Positions 1 to 12,700 of a DNA stretch of 64,000 bases are shown piece after piece. The DNA comes from Poronia punctata (taxonomy: Eukaryota > Ascomycota > Sordariomycetes > Xylariales > Xylariaceae): positions 1 through 64,000 of the forward strand of contig MU401610.1 of assembly GCA_022579005.1 (NCBI GenBank). The letters run 5' to 3'. The position numbers were made by a program, and so were the translations under genes. The notes beneath the pieces were generated by a model. The model worked only from the letters and a program-made list of their open reading frames with translations, was not told the origin of the DNA and did not search any database. The number at the start of each line of letters is the position of its first letter. The first letter of the stretch is position 1.

Positions 1-228
1 TTAAAACTATAAGCAAAGCTTAATTTAGCTATTATAAGCTATATATATTAAAAAAATATATAAGTTAAGTAACTTTTTAAGCAAAATGCTATTAACTTTT
101 ATAAAACCTATTAAGCTGCTTTTATATAAAAAGACTACTACTTATTAAAAAGTTTATTATTATTAACGTAAAATTAAATTAATTATATATGCTATAGTTA
201 TTATTAAACTAAATATTACTTTTATTAC
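1..228. other. AT-rich, RIP-like DNA left of the retrotransposon
   Basis: This stretch is almost entirely A and T with stop codons in every frame and no gene. It ends at the left target-site copy of the LTR element, so it is the older DNA into which that element inserted. It resembles the AT-rich DNA at 6531-7523 on the other side, which suggests one older mutated repeat split by the insertion. That last point is inference. Confidence 0.7.
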
Positions 229-233
229 GTTAT
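229..233. repeat. Left target-site duplication (GTTAT)
   Basis: The five bases GTTAT directly precede the left LTR. The same five bases follow the right LTR at 6526-6530. A 5-bp duplication is normal for LTR retrotransposon integrases and marks the element as one insertion. Confidence 0.88.
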
Positions 234-622
234 TGTTGGTCCGGCTAGGGGTTGATGTGATTACAACACGTTACTATTTGTAGTACTATATTAACTTGAT
301 TAATAAAAGGGAAAAGGAAGTTATAAGGACTTCTTTTAGCAAGTTTTATATAGCTATAAAAGTTTTTAATTAATTAAGACCTATTAGCAATACAAAAGGG
401 ACATGTACACCTTACGTATTTAATACATAAAGGACGCGTACTTTATATATACTGGTTACGTACTATGTACGTATACTGCGCGTATACTTCTTTAATAGGG
501 TAAGTTTAACGCAATTTATAACAAATATGTAAAAAACTAAATATCTATATTTATAAGATATTTGCGTTTTAATAGTCTTAATGTAGTTAATAAGGTTAAG
601 GGTATTAAAAGGGATTTTAATA
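234..622. repeat. Left LTR
   Basis: This 389-bp repeat starts TGTTGG and ends TTAATA, the mutated form of CTAACA. It aligns without gaps to 6137-6525. By hand I count 46 differences, all transitions. The first 40 bases are better preserved here than in the right copy, while most of the rest is better preserved in the right copy. The two LTRs were therefore mutated independently after insertion. Confidence 0.9.
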
Positions 623-3600
623 CTTGCTATTTTTCTTTTAACTATATTTTTATTTTTTTGTGCTTTTGTTTTTAATTTGTAAGCAATCTACTATTGCTTT
701 AATTTTTATTTACATTTAATTTATTATAATAAAAAACTTAAGTGCTTAGTTAAAAGTTCTTTTTATAAACAAATTTATAAGGTTATCTTTTTTGTTAATC
801 TAATATACTTTTATAATCTCTTTTTTTTTATAAAATTTTTATAGCAATATTATATTAATTATAAAGCGTTTTTTTTGCATACTTTTAAGCTTTATAAGAT
901 ACTAGTAAAGTAACTTAAAATTAGTATAAAGTACTAAAGAAATTGGAAGTAATTTAAGTACTTTAGAAATTAAGTGTAAAGTAGTACGTAAAGCAATAGC
1001 GCTATTAACTTTGTTAACTATACTATATAGTTTACTAGCAAAAACAAATTAAATAATGCGTTTATATTTACTTAAGTTTTAGTATATAATATTGCTAGTA
1101 ATTTTATATTTGTCTTGCTTATAATTTAAAATTAATTTAGTAGCAAAAATAATAATAAAACTAATTTAAAAGCTTAGGTTAGTGTTATTAGCAAATAATC
1201 TATTTATAAAAATAAATAGCTTTACTTTTATTAAGTTTAAAAGTATATACGTTAATTTATAGTACTTGTTTTTAATTTGCTAATTAATTTGCTTATTTAA
1301 CGCTTAAATATTGTTTTTTATAAGTTTAGTAACTTATATAGCTGTTAATAAGTTAAATATAGCTTTAAGTTAATATATACTGCTAATATATATACTACGT
1401 GCCTTTTAGCTAATATATTGCTAAAAAGCATTAACTAAAACAAGGTTAATTTTAATTAAATTTTTTACTTAACCTTTTTATGTAAAAATTACTTTTTTAT
1501 TTTAAAAAGTAACCTTTATACTATTAAACTTAATAGCTTATTTTTTATTAAAAAATTACTTTAGTTTTGCTTTAAATTTAGCTTTAAAAAGTTTGCTTTT
1601 TTTTTTAGCTAAAAACGCTAGTATAGCAAATAATAAAGTATTATTTATTTGCATTGTAGTAATACTAAATTTATTACGTTTGTTTTTTATAAATAGTAAG
1701 CAAAAGTTATAAGTTAATATTACTATTTTAAGTTAATTTTAATAATATTTATAATAAATTTAAAACTAGTATAAACTAAATTTAGCTAAACTATAAAAAA
1801 GGCAAAGTAACTAAAAAATAGTACTTTTAAAGTACTTTTTTTTAAGTTTAATAAGTAAACGTATATATATAATATAAAAAAAAGTGTTTTTTAACTATAT
1901 ATATACTTATATAATGTCTTTTAGCTTACTATAAGCGTTATAGTCCTAAATTAAAAACAATACAAGTATAAGTATAACTTGTTAACTTATTTATTAAATA
2001 GTTAAAGCTTAATATAAAACCGTTTTTTTTTTATAGTTATTGTAGCTTTAAACTACTAGTTGTAATTTTTTATAAAGCTATATAGTCTTGCTTTTAATTT
2101 TATATATTATTTAAAATAAAAATAGCTTAATATTTAAGTACGTTTTAAAGTTAAAACAAATAAACTTAAATACTTTTATGCTTAAAAGATTATTAATTTT
2201 TAAAGCGTTAAATTTTTTAAAAAGTAAACTAAAGGTAAAAATAATGCCTTTATCTTTTAGCTTTAATAATAATTAAAAATCCGCTTTTTTTTTTGCGTTT
2301 AAGTACGTTTTTAGTACTATTACGTACTTAAATTATATTATTAAAAAGTACTATAATATAATAATTATTGTTTTGCTTTTTTTTAGTTTTTTATAAAAGC
2401 AGCAAATAACTACTAAAGTAGTAAAGAGTTATAAGTTTTTTACTTTTACTAAAAGTATATTTTAATTTGTATTTACTTTATAGTTAGTTTAGTTTACGTT
2501 TGCTAAAAATTTGTTTGCGCGTTAATATAGTTTTACTTATATATAATAAAACTTTGTTAATTTGTTAACTATATTAATAATAATATTTTTGCTTTTAATT
2601 GCTTAAACTTTAAAAGAACTATTTTATTTTTGCTTTTTTTACTAAACAAAAACTTTACTTTATAAAGGAAAAGTAAAAATAAAAAGTAAATTAAAGCTAT
2701 TTTAAGTATTAAGCGTATGCAATACGTTTACTTTTGCTTTTTTATTTTAAATAGCTTTTATAGCCTTTTAAATAGCTTCTATACGCTAAATAATTTTAAA
2801 TAACAGTAGCAAATTATAATTAATTTATAAATAAATACTAAATACTAATAAAGTAAGTACTAGTTTATTAGGTTTTATAGTATTATTAAAAGCTTTTACT
2901 ACTATTTACAAAATTAATTTGTTATTGTTTTAATAGCTAATCTTTTTTTTAATTATATTAAAAGCGCAGCGTAAAAGGGCATATGCACGTTTAATCTTAC
3001 TAAGTACCTAATATGCTTTAATAAGCATCTTTTTGCATATAATTCTTATAATTTTAGTACTAGTTTAAAACTTTTTTAAAGCAAAGTTAGTACCGAGGTT
3101 ATATACTATATAATTAAGCAGTTTTTAATAAACGTTAATTTAGCACTTACAAAGTGTATTTTACGCTTTATATGCTTTTATTATTTAAATAAAGGTTGCA
3201 GCTTAAAATAACGTAGCTAAATTAATAACATAAAAAACTTATTTTTTGTTAATTTAAACTATATTAATAATAACCTTATAATTAAATTTGTAGTTATTTT
3301 TTAAAGTAAATTTAAAGCATTTAAGCGCTAAGTTATATATTTAGTAATAGTAGCAAAATTTTTAAATTTTTTTTAAAATAAAATAATTTACTTTATAACT
3401 TGCTGTAGTTAATATTTGCTTTAGTTTTGCTGCTTTAAAGTGCTTAAATTGTTTATAAAGCTAGCGTAACTTAGTTTTAATAAAATATGCAGTTATTTTG
3501 CTAAAGTACATATTAAAAAATAAATATTTTTATTTATAAATAACTAATATTATATTGCTATTGCTTTAAATAATAATATTTTTAGTGTTGTTAAAATAAG

Positions 3601-6136
3601 CACTAATATAGTTAGCGTTGCGTAGCAAAAATAAAAAAAAGGTAAGCGTATTTAAAACGTAATATATAGTTATTTTAAAAAAGTTTTGTATTTAAATTAT
3701 GCTAATACTTTTAATAATATTGCTACTACTAAATTTAATGCAAACTTTGCTTAGTTTCTATACTATATTTGCTTTTAAATTTAAATATAAATACGCTTTT
3801 AATTGCGCTTTTTTAACTATTAAATAGTTAAAAGCACTTATATTTTATAATTTGCTTTAATATTTTACTTTATATAAATCTTTTAAAATAAATTAATTTG
3901 CTAGCATTTTAGCTTTAAATTGCTATATATTTTTGCTTATAACGTAATGCATATATATAGCGTTTATTAAAAATTAAGTAGATTTTTTTGCTGTTTTATT
4001 ATTAATTTTATTTTGTTTATAGTTTAAATTTAAAATAGTTTTAAAAATATTTTTTATATTTATTAAATATTAAAAAAATATTTTAATATTTAGTTTATAG
4101 CTATAAATTGTTTTATATATAGTAAAAAACTAACGTTTTATTTTGCGTTGTTTTTTAATTAGATAATTAGTTAAAAAACAACTGTTTTTTTTACATACAA
4201 AGCACTTATATTTTTATTTTAACAGGTTTAATTTGCCTTTAAAACTAAGGCAATATAGTATTAAATTGTTTTTATTATAACTGTAATTATTATACTTATA
4301 ATTTATATAAAACGCAGTACTACTTTTGCTATTATTTACTACTTGCAAACATGCTTAAAAGTTAGAAAATAAACTTTTAAACGTTAGCTTTTAATAAATA
4401 AGTACTATATTAAACTTAAATATACTTTTATATATATATATTACGTTTGTTACTAAGTAAATTTTACTTTAATATATAGCGCTAAGTGCTTGCTAAGCTT
4501 TTATAATTTTATTAATTATAAAGTTAAAAGCTTTTATAAAGGTTTTATTTAGGTTTTCTTTACAAATATTTTAGTACGTAATTGTTATTTAATTAATAAA
4601 GTATTAAAACTAATTTATAGTATTATTAAAATATAAATTTAACTTAAAATATATTTTTATTTATAACTTATTAAAGCTAATTTGCTATATAAAGTATTAC
4701 TTAGCACGTTTATTAAAAATTATTAAAAATATAGCTTAATACTAATTTTTTATTATTTTAATTTAGTAGCATACATTAATAAAAATTTGTACTTTGTTAT
4801 ATAATAAGTTATAAAGCTTGCTTATATAATTTTAGTTTTTTTGCTATATTTTTATAAATATAGTAATTTTTTTAAAAGTAAAAAAGGTATTGTTTATTAA
4901 ACGTATTAAAAATAAATTATAAAGCAAAACATAGTTAAATTTTTATAAATTTAAGTATAAAGTTAAAACGTTTTTATATTTAATAGCTTAAGTAAAAGCA
5001 GCTTGCTATTAAAGCATAACTAGCTTACTAGCAAGTAAAAGATTTACTAGCTATAAGCGCTTAAAAGTATATAAAGCATAAGTAGCTTATATAGCTTATA
5101 ATGCTTAAAGGGTTAAAAAAGGTTAAAAAGCAGGTTAAGTGCTTTAAAAGGCTTAAAAAGCTTATAAAGCTTGTGCTTTTTAATTAGTTACTAGTACTTT
5201 AAAATATGTTTTAAGTTTAAGCATATTTTAGCTTATAATTTTCTTGTTAGTAAATATAAAAGTTAAACTAAGTTTTTGTTTTTTAATTAAAAATATATAA
5301 AGGAGGTACTAAGCTTTGCTAATAGTTGCGTTGCTATTTGCAATAGCAAGCAACTTATTGCTTATTGCATTATAGCTTTAAATTAAGCCGTAGTTGATGC
5401 CTTTTTGCTATAGTACTAGTAATAATAAACGTTGTACTATATGTACTATGTTATTAAAATGCTAGCGTATTTATTTTTTAAAATCTTTTTAAATAGCTTA
5501 TAAAAAGTTTTTGCTATTAAGCTATATATGTATATACTTAGTTATCTTATATAAAACGTATATATTTAGTTTATTTTTTGCTAGTATTTTAAAGTTAAGT
5601 TTTTTTATGCCCTATTTTTTAAAAATAACATGCTTTTTTAATAAATAAACAGCTATGCTTGTTTTTTTAAAAATTTTAACCTAATTTAAGTTATTATTAA
5701 GGGCATTTTTAAAGTAAGGTAGTACTAACTACTATATATGCTAAGATTTTTAATATAGTTAGTCTTTTAAATTTTTTTTTAAAAATAAACTAGGGTTATG
5801 TAATAACGATGCTATTATAAATTAATGCTAATTAGTTTTTAAATTAGCTATAAGTTAGAGGTAGTAAAAATTGCTTACTATTTTTTATCTTGTTAGTATA
5901 TAACTTATAAAACGCTTACTATAATTTAGCATATGCGTTTTTTGCTTACTTTATTTTTTTAAGTAATTATACAACAATTTAAGTTAGATTTTCTGTTTAT
6001 TACTTACTTAAATATAGTAAGTTTTAAAAGCAATATAAAGCTAAAGCGACCTTAAATTAGGTAAAAAGTAAGTGTAACAATAGTTTTTGTCTTTAAACCT
6101 TGCTTTTTTATAGTTGCTAATTTAACTATTAATTAG

Positions 6137-6525
6137 TGTTAGTCTAGCTAAAGGTTAATATAATTATAATATGTTATTATTTGTAGTACTATGTTAACTT
6201 AATTAACAAAAAAGAAAAAAAAGTTATAAGGACTTTTTTTAGCAAGTCTTATATAGCTATAAAGGTTTTTAATTAATTAAAACCTATTAGCAATACAAAA
6301 GGAACACGTATACCTTACGTATTTAATACGTAAAGAACGCGTACTTTATATATACCGGTTACGTACTATGTACGTACACTGCGCATATACTTTCTTAATA
6401 AGGTAAGTCTAACGCAATTTATAATAAATGTATAAAAAACCAAATATCTATGTTTATAAGATATTTGCGTTCTAATAGTCCTAATATAGTTAATAAGGTT
6501 AAGGGTATTAGAAGGGATTCTAACA
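6137..6525. repeat. Right LTR
   Basis: This 389-bp repeat starts TGTTAG and ends CTAACA, perfect 6-bp inverted termini. It aligns without gaps to the left LTR and is followed directly by the GTTAT target duplication. Confidence 0.9.
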
Positions 6526-6530
6526 GTTAT
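6526..6530. repeat. Right target-site duplication (GTTAT)
   Basis: The five bases after the right LTR match the five before the left LTR (229-233) exactly. Confidence 0.88.
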
Positions 6531-7523
6531 AGCTTTTATAATTTAATAATAACCTTTTTTTTGCTTACTACGTTGCTACTAACTAAATATTAAACTATTT
6601 TTAAGCAAATTAACGCTTTACCTTATAGTTTAAAAATAAAAATAAGCTTAAAATAGCTAGTAATTTATTATTTGCTAATAATACTATTAATTAAAAAAGC
6701 TTATAAGTATATATAATGCTTTTTTTTAGTAAACTTATTAGTTAAAAAGCAAATAAATAAAATATTATTACTACTTTTATAACTAAAGCTAAGCTTTTTA
6801 TATTAGCTTAAGCTATAAAAAAAGCTATGTTTATTAGCTAGCTTATTAACAAGCTTAGTATTAATTTAAAATAAAAGTATATTATTATTTAGTATAATAA
6901 TTAGCAAACTATTAATTTAGTAAATAAAAATATTATAATACTTAAAATAAAATTATAATATATTAATATATATAATTACTAGTTATATTAAAAAGTAATT
7001 AATAAAACGCTTTAAGTAGTTTATATACTAATAAATTTAATAATAATAAATAGTTTTATAAAGTTTTTAATATAAAATAAATAAGCAAGCTTTTTATAAT
7101 AAATTAATTTAGTTAATATTAAAGCTATTTAAACTAAAATTAACTAGCTTATTATTATAAAAGTGTAAAAAAACTAAAAAAATAAATTAAAACAATTTAA
7201 AATACTATAACTATTACTATAAAAGCTATAATATTATAAAATAAAAATATTATTTATAGCTATAAAATAAACTAGTATGTTAGCTTATTTTAAAAAAGTA
7301 TATTAGATTTAATAAGTTATAAGATAATAAAAATTAATATAATGCCTATATAGTAAAAGTTATATAGCTATAATAAAAACTACTATAAAAAAAAAGGTTT
7401 TTTTATAAAAAGTCTTTCTTTACTTATTTAGTATATATAAATTTTGCAAAAAAAAAAAGTTTTACTTCCTTATGCGTACATTAATTAATATATACAATTT
7501 AGCTATTTATGCTAGTTCTAACA
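6531..7523. other. AT-rich, RIP-like DNA right of the retrotransposon
   Basis: This is A/T-dominated DNA without open frames, rich in TAATA, TTATA and AGCTTA words like the element's interior. It is probably an older mutated repeat carrying the LTR insertion. It stops abruptly near 7523, where base composition changes to that of ordinary intergenic DNA within a few tens of bases. Confidence 0.65.
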
Positions 7524-7878
7524 AATGTTATGTAGGCAAAATAATAGCAAGGATGTCCCTTAGAATTTAGAGATTATAAAGGAGTGGGGTCTGGCCGTCA
7601 CAGTAAAAAGTATATAAGCAGACAAAATAGCACGACCTTTGGGCCAGACCTTGAACTTAATACACCATTTCTATACCTCCTAATTTATTATTCATTTTGT
7701 AGTAGCGTGAGTAGGTAGGCAATTATGTCAATAACTCATTAAGTATCCGGAGGTCGCCCACCTTGGTCGGTCTTGGTACATTAAATAAATCCAGCTACAC
7801 AAAGATGTAAGCTTCATGGCGCTTTCCTTGCGAGAAACAGATAATTCGCAAACTAGTAGAATACAGATGAGAGCCTGC
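7524..7878. repeat. Junction segment, possible less-mutated LTR remnant
   Basis: This lies between the AT-rich block and the first gene. It starts near a TGTTATG (7527-7533), has a TATATAAG box near 7610-7617, and contains a 9-bp inverted repeat, GGTCTGGCC at 7588-7596 and GGCCAGACC at 7642-7650. A TG start, TATA box and promoter-like hairpin would fit a truncated LTR, but I see no second copy, no clear CA end and no target duplication. Treat it as a junction of unknown identity. The last part (about 7700-7878) is the 3' flank of the next gene. Confidence 0.25.
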
Positions 7879-8526
7879 CTATGTCTGATTATCCACTGCC
7901 TCTTCAACGCTCTTCCCAGCCCCATTACCCGGCTCTTTCTCCTCCTCGTCGGGGGAATCCTCCGTCTCAAGTTCCGCCGGGTCTTCCACCAATCTACCAT
8001 CAATGTATGTAGACATGGCGTGGGCATCCCTAAAGTAGGGCGGAAATCCCTTGTCGAATTTCTGAATGCCGACATACTGAACCCCAAACGCCCTGCCGGC
8101 GGCCTTGTTCAATTCCAGACTATGCACGCCCCTTTCGATTCTGGATATGCGGTAGACGGGCATGTCGGCCCTCTTACATTTCTCCAGGTCCACGTCCTTG
8201 TCCTCGGCCGGCTTCTCGCCGTCCCGAAGGAAGACGTCGAAGCAAAAGTAAGCGTGCGTGCGACGCAGTTCGACCATGAGCAACTGTTTATCGAATGCCG
8301 ACTCGTCGCGCCCCAGATCTCGCATCATGGCCTCACATGCCTTGTCCGCGAGCCGGTCGGCCCATGCCTTCCCGTCGCGGGAAAGTCGGGATTCCTGTTT
8401 ATATCTCCTCTTTGCCAGGCACCGGATTGTTCCGGTCGTCTCTAGCGCAGTGCGTGCTTCGCTTCCGACTTTGAATGTGGGCGGTTTATTAGTTTCGGGT
8501 CCGGGAGGAGATTCCGGTTCCATCAT
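7879..8526 (-). CDS. Hypothetical protein (215 aa), orphan next to the RIP block
   Basis: This is a single-exon frame of 215 residues, starting at one of two adjacent Met codons (8526 or 8523) and ending in TAG. I recognise no family. It has no signal peptide and no membrane segment. The N-terminus is Pro-rich, the middle (about residues 45-170) is charged and probably folded, and the C-terminus (about 180-215) is acidic and disordered, rich in Glu and Asp. Codon composition is GC-rich, unlike the AT-rich DNA a few hundred bases away, so the gene itself has not been RIP-mutated. It runs in the same direction as the RasGEF gene but is separated from it by 1.25 kb. Genes at such borders are often lineage-specific, which is inference. 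Absence of stops over 216 codons in biased sequence supports coding; function is unknown. Confidence 0.6.
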   Translation of the reverse strand: MMEPESPPGPETNKPPTFKVGSEARTALETTGTIRCLAKRRYKQESRLSRDGKAWADRLADKACEAMMRDLGRDESAFDKQLLMVELRRTHAYFCFDVFLRDGEKPAEDKDVDLEKCKRADMPVYRISRIERGVHSLELNKAAGRAFGVQYVGIQKFDKGFPPYFRDAHAMSTYIDGRLVEDPAELETEDSPDEEEKEPGNGAGKSVEEAVDNQT

Positions 8527-9780
8527 GTTAGTATATTTTGTAAAAAGTGTGGATGAGACCGCTGATTTAGAAATAATAATGGGTAAAATAGAACGTAGTT
8601 AGGTAAGTAGGTTATTCGGAGGAATCGATCGTTTATGTTGGTAGCTACATGTGTAGGTAATTACTCGTACTTACCTGCCTGCCCATTTATAAGGAATCAC
8701 TGTCACCGGGGATAGTGGGGAGAGATAATGCTGTTAGGTGCTAAGCTGTTGGTTGTGTTTGCACCGTGTAGTTATACCGTATCGAAACAAGTACACAGTA
8801 CAGTAGTGCCCAAGTACCTACATACATAAGGTATGTACCTAAGTTATGTATGTATGTTCTCAGCCTTCTTGGCAATAACCAATAAGGTAATTAGCAAGAA
8901 CTCAAGAGAGGGCTGGATTGTCGCATCGCCACAATGAGTTAGCAGATATAAAGTGGTCAACCCGGGGCAGGCGCGCGGTAAGAAATGAATGGAAGTTGGA
9001 TCCCCTATCTCTCCTCCTACCGTTTTTTTTAGCATCACAAAATCATCACTCCTTCGCGCAAGACGTCACTAGGTTAGATCATTGGTATACTCCCCCTTGC
9101 TTTTGTGTGATATGCTAGTGTCTGCTTTACTATAAGTAGCTAGGTATACGGGCAAGGAAAGGAAACGTAAGCACAAGAAACTGGAAGGGCTTGCAAGTTT
9201 GGAATAGGAGAAGCAGTTTGTAACAAAAGTAAACGGGGAAGAATCAGCCAAATGTAACCACAACACGCCACAATTAACAAAAGCTGGACAAACATGCAGA
9301 CAACGTAAGCAACATGGTAAGTATAAAGGGAATCGAATGTCCTGTAAAACTTGTCGATTGACGACGTTATTTCTTTCATTGTTTATATACCCGTCTAATA
9401 AATCTGGGTAAAAAGGAGGGATGACCGAGGGGTCTCCTTTCTGCACAGTGTAACATCCGAACTCCTAAAGTGAGCCTTAACCGACAAATCCTGTGCAATG
9501 CTGAGATCATTCCTACAATGTCCCAAATGTTGACCCACTGCATCTTTTTTTCTTTCCATAATCATGATGAAACAAGGCCGAGTTGCAATGCCGTGGTCCC
9601 CCCTCCGCATCATTGTCCATCTTGCAAGACTTATACCACCGCTCGTTTGCACAATGTCGTCTACATGATTTCTCCCATCCTTGACAAAGGAATGGAGACT
9701 TTACGGGTATCGAGCCAGTGTGTTGCTTGATGGCTGGTAGTATCAAGAAATTGTGATACTGCATTACGCGAAGCCCCTTT
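8527..9780. other. Intergenic, upstream of the orphan gene and downstream of the RasGEF gene
   Basis: Only short, uninformative frames occur here. It should hold the orphan gene's promoter and the 3' UTR of the RasGEF gene, both on the minus strand. One TACTCGTA octamer lies at 8662-8669 among TAGGTA-type words. I see no RNA gene. Confidence 0.6.
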
Positions 9781-12700
9781 TTATAGGAATCCGGATTCAG
9801 CCAACACCCTGAGAGACCAAGTTAGCCAATTAAAACGGCTTGCCTCCATGGGGTAGGGTAATTGCTTACCTGACAATCTTCTCATCTTCACGCTCCCGTG
9901 GTTCCACCACCAAACTCTTTTCGTACATCTCGTGCACATCGCCTGCGGCTGCCATGTTGCTTAATATGTAATCCTGAAGTTCCGGGACCGGCTGTAGAGA
10001 ATAAGGCGCATTCTGATATTGCTGGATATCGCGAATGACCTCGGCCGTCTTGGCTCGCTTTGCAAAGTTGATCATATTCGTCTTCTTCATGATCGAAGGA
10101 ATGCCATCTTCTATGAAGGTCAAATCCGTAAGATACACGCCTGTGCAACATCATTAGTCAAGCCATATTTTATAGGAAGCTGTTCAACGGGGACCCTACC
10201 GAAGAAAGGAATACATGGGGGATTGGCAGCGTGCAAAGCCTCTCTATATTCGCCAAAGTTCTTGGTACTCGCCATGAGCTTGCGCATGCTCTCCAACGTC
10301 GAGTTTGTACGAGCAGGCACTTGGTCCCAGGTACGCTTCAGACGAGCAATGGGGGCTGTGCCCAAAGCAGAGATGATGGATGTCAGGGTAGAAAAGTTAT
10401 TGAGAGCACGGCATTTCTGTAGACATCTGTTAGTCACCCGTTCACGTTTCAAGATCCAATGGTTGAAAAATAACTCACATCTGCGACGGACACATAGTGC
10501 TTAATGACCCCGACTCGCTTCTTAACATCCATCTGAGACAGAATCATTTCGGCCACCCAGTTGGTCATTTGATTTGAATGCAAAATGAGTGCCTTGACGT
10601 TGGGAGCCGGCTCCGGCTCGCCCTCCTTGACCTTCTTCTGCCACGTCTTATTAAGGCATTCGGTTGGCTTGATCTTGGCATACAGCTTCGACTCGATAAT
10701 GGTAAGTTGCCTGGCAAACTCGGTGCCGTCAATGTCTAAAAACTTGAGTCTCTTCATGTTCTTGGGCATGATGGGCGTCGGTATGTTGCTGGCAAACGTT
10801 TGCACCAGACGTTTGGACGGATTTTCTTTGCCACTGAGACGCTGATCCAAGACCGTCATTAAAGGTCCCGAACCGGGTGTTTCTGTAGATTTGATAGTGT
10901 CCCTTGCAAAGGCGTAGACGTCCCGTATTATCTGCCTAGACTCCTCACTAGGCTCCTCCATCCAGAAGTTGTCGAACCAACTCTTCAAGATATTGACGAC
11001 GCGGAATCTGATCGGCTTTTGCTTCTTATCTCTCCATGTGTCGTATTCGCTACTGTGCAAGCCCTCGGGGGGCTGGATATTAAAACGCTGGACAAGCAGT
11101 TCAAACAGCTCTCGTGCGCTGGTAAACGACCGATAGGTCAAGAGGAACGTGTTGTTGAAGTTGGAGTCGAGCTTATCATGTCGAGTGAGCTGCTCTACCA
11201 AGGCCAGCAGAGAGCCACCCTTGACTGAGGGCGGCGATGTTTTCGTATCCCACGATAAGTCATGTTCCATATCGAGGCGTAAATACGGCGACTCTTCAAC
11301 CTGCTGGATAACACCCTGAGGCGGAGGATCGTCTCCCAAGAGTTTCCTAACCTTTGACAAGTCGCCCTTCCTGAAGTTGTTGCTAGGCACCGTGTTGTCG
11401 CCCTCGGAGAATGACTGCGAACCGAGCATTTGCGGCCGGTTCAGAAGACCACCTCGAGACTCGGATCGAACGTGTGCAGCAGCCGTCCCATTGTAAGGCA
11501 TCGTTTCGCCTCTCCGGAGAGGATCCCGGGGATAATCTTCGCGCATACGGCTGTTCATCTGCTGTTGAATGCTTATCTGCACCTGTTCGGAGAGAAGCTG
11601 CAAGGAGAAGCCGATATGCGAAGAATTCGTCTCCAGCGCTCTGGCACACTGTCTGACGTATTCCAGTCGGTTGTCCAACGATTCTCCCCGAATTTCAGCC
11701 CATTCGTCTGCTAGAGGGCCAGCAACTGCCTGACAACCTAGGAGCAGGTCCGAGATATTGTCGTACAAAGTTTGCTTGTTGATACTGAAGTCGGCCAGTT
11801 GCGGTGTTCGGAAGTTATTCTCCAACGGCGAAAGGTCGATGGATTCAATCATGGCTATCCAAGGCTTGAACATCTCCAAGACCTTACCGCCAACAGCACA
11901 TACATTGTTCCCAATGAGTTCGTGCCTATAAGGAGTGATGATCTTATCCGAGATGCTAAGGTTCTTCTCCAGTTCTCTGATGCTCGAGACAAGCATCCGT
12001 TTGTATTCGTCCAGCCTCTCCAGGAGCTTGCCATCCAAAACAGCCGTTGGCTCCAGCATACCTTCTTCGTCGTCCAAGAAATTGGACATGATGGGATCGC
12101 GCGGGCCGAGGGCGTTGTTCTGCCAGCTTCCTCCCATAGTGCTTCCGATGACGAAGCCAGGGAACAACCGAGGAATCTCCTCACCCCGTTGTTGCCGCGC
12201 AACTTCAACAAAGCTATACACGCCCAAAAGGACACCGTCAGCTTCTTGCAGGCATTTTTGTACCGATTCGGCATTTGGCCAGTCGGCAGCCGCAATATGT
12301 GACGAGATGACCAATTTTGAGAATTTTGACATCATGTCGCGGAAATGGGGATAGAGAGCTTTGTTGGTCGATATGATGGAAGGCTGTCCGGAATGGTTGT
12401 CGGTGGTGCCAGACCCGGCCGCTAGTAGAAGTCGGAGATGGTCCGAGATGTCTTCGGCTCGATTCACATAATCGGATCGGTTGCCGTTTGTTATCGCCTC
12501 ACGATATCTATCTATGGCTTTCCTCATATTGGCTACGAGTAGCATCCATGTCAAAGGCTGCTGCGCGTTGCCATCGTCAAAGAGCGAATGGGGGATCGTT
12601 GCAGCTTGTGGCAAGCTGAAGCCAACCCCGGTAAACGACGTAGCACCACCCAGCGAGGGCGCGGGACCCAATCCTGCGGATGATGGGATCGTGTTGTTGG

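Larger units (their letters stand above)
234..6525. mobile_element. RIP-degraded full-length LTR retrotransposon
   Basis: The element is 6292 bp, bounded by two direct 389-bp repeats (234-622 and 6137-6525). The right LTR begins TGTTAG and ends CTAACA, the usual short inverted termini, and GTTAT flanks both sides. The interior (623-6136) is extremely AT-rich and has no open frame in six frames, so gag and pol cannot be recognised and the superfamily (Gypsy or Copia) and orientation cannot be assigned. No primer-binding site or polypurine tract is convincing, as expected once C has been turned to T throughout. The element is dead. The size fits an autonomous element. RIP is the likely cause because the two LTRs differ only by C/T and G/A changes. 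Confidence 0.9.

Noticed and set aside
11772..12302. 176-codon plus-strand frame within the RasGEF gene
   Set aside because: Antisense shadow of the RasGEF exon 2, with no domain.
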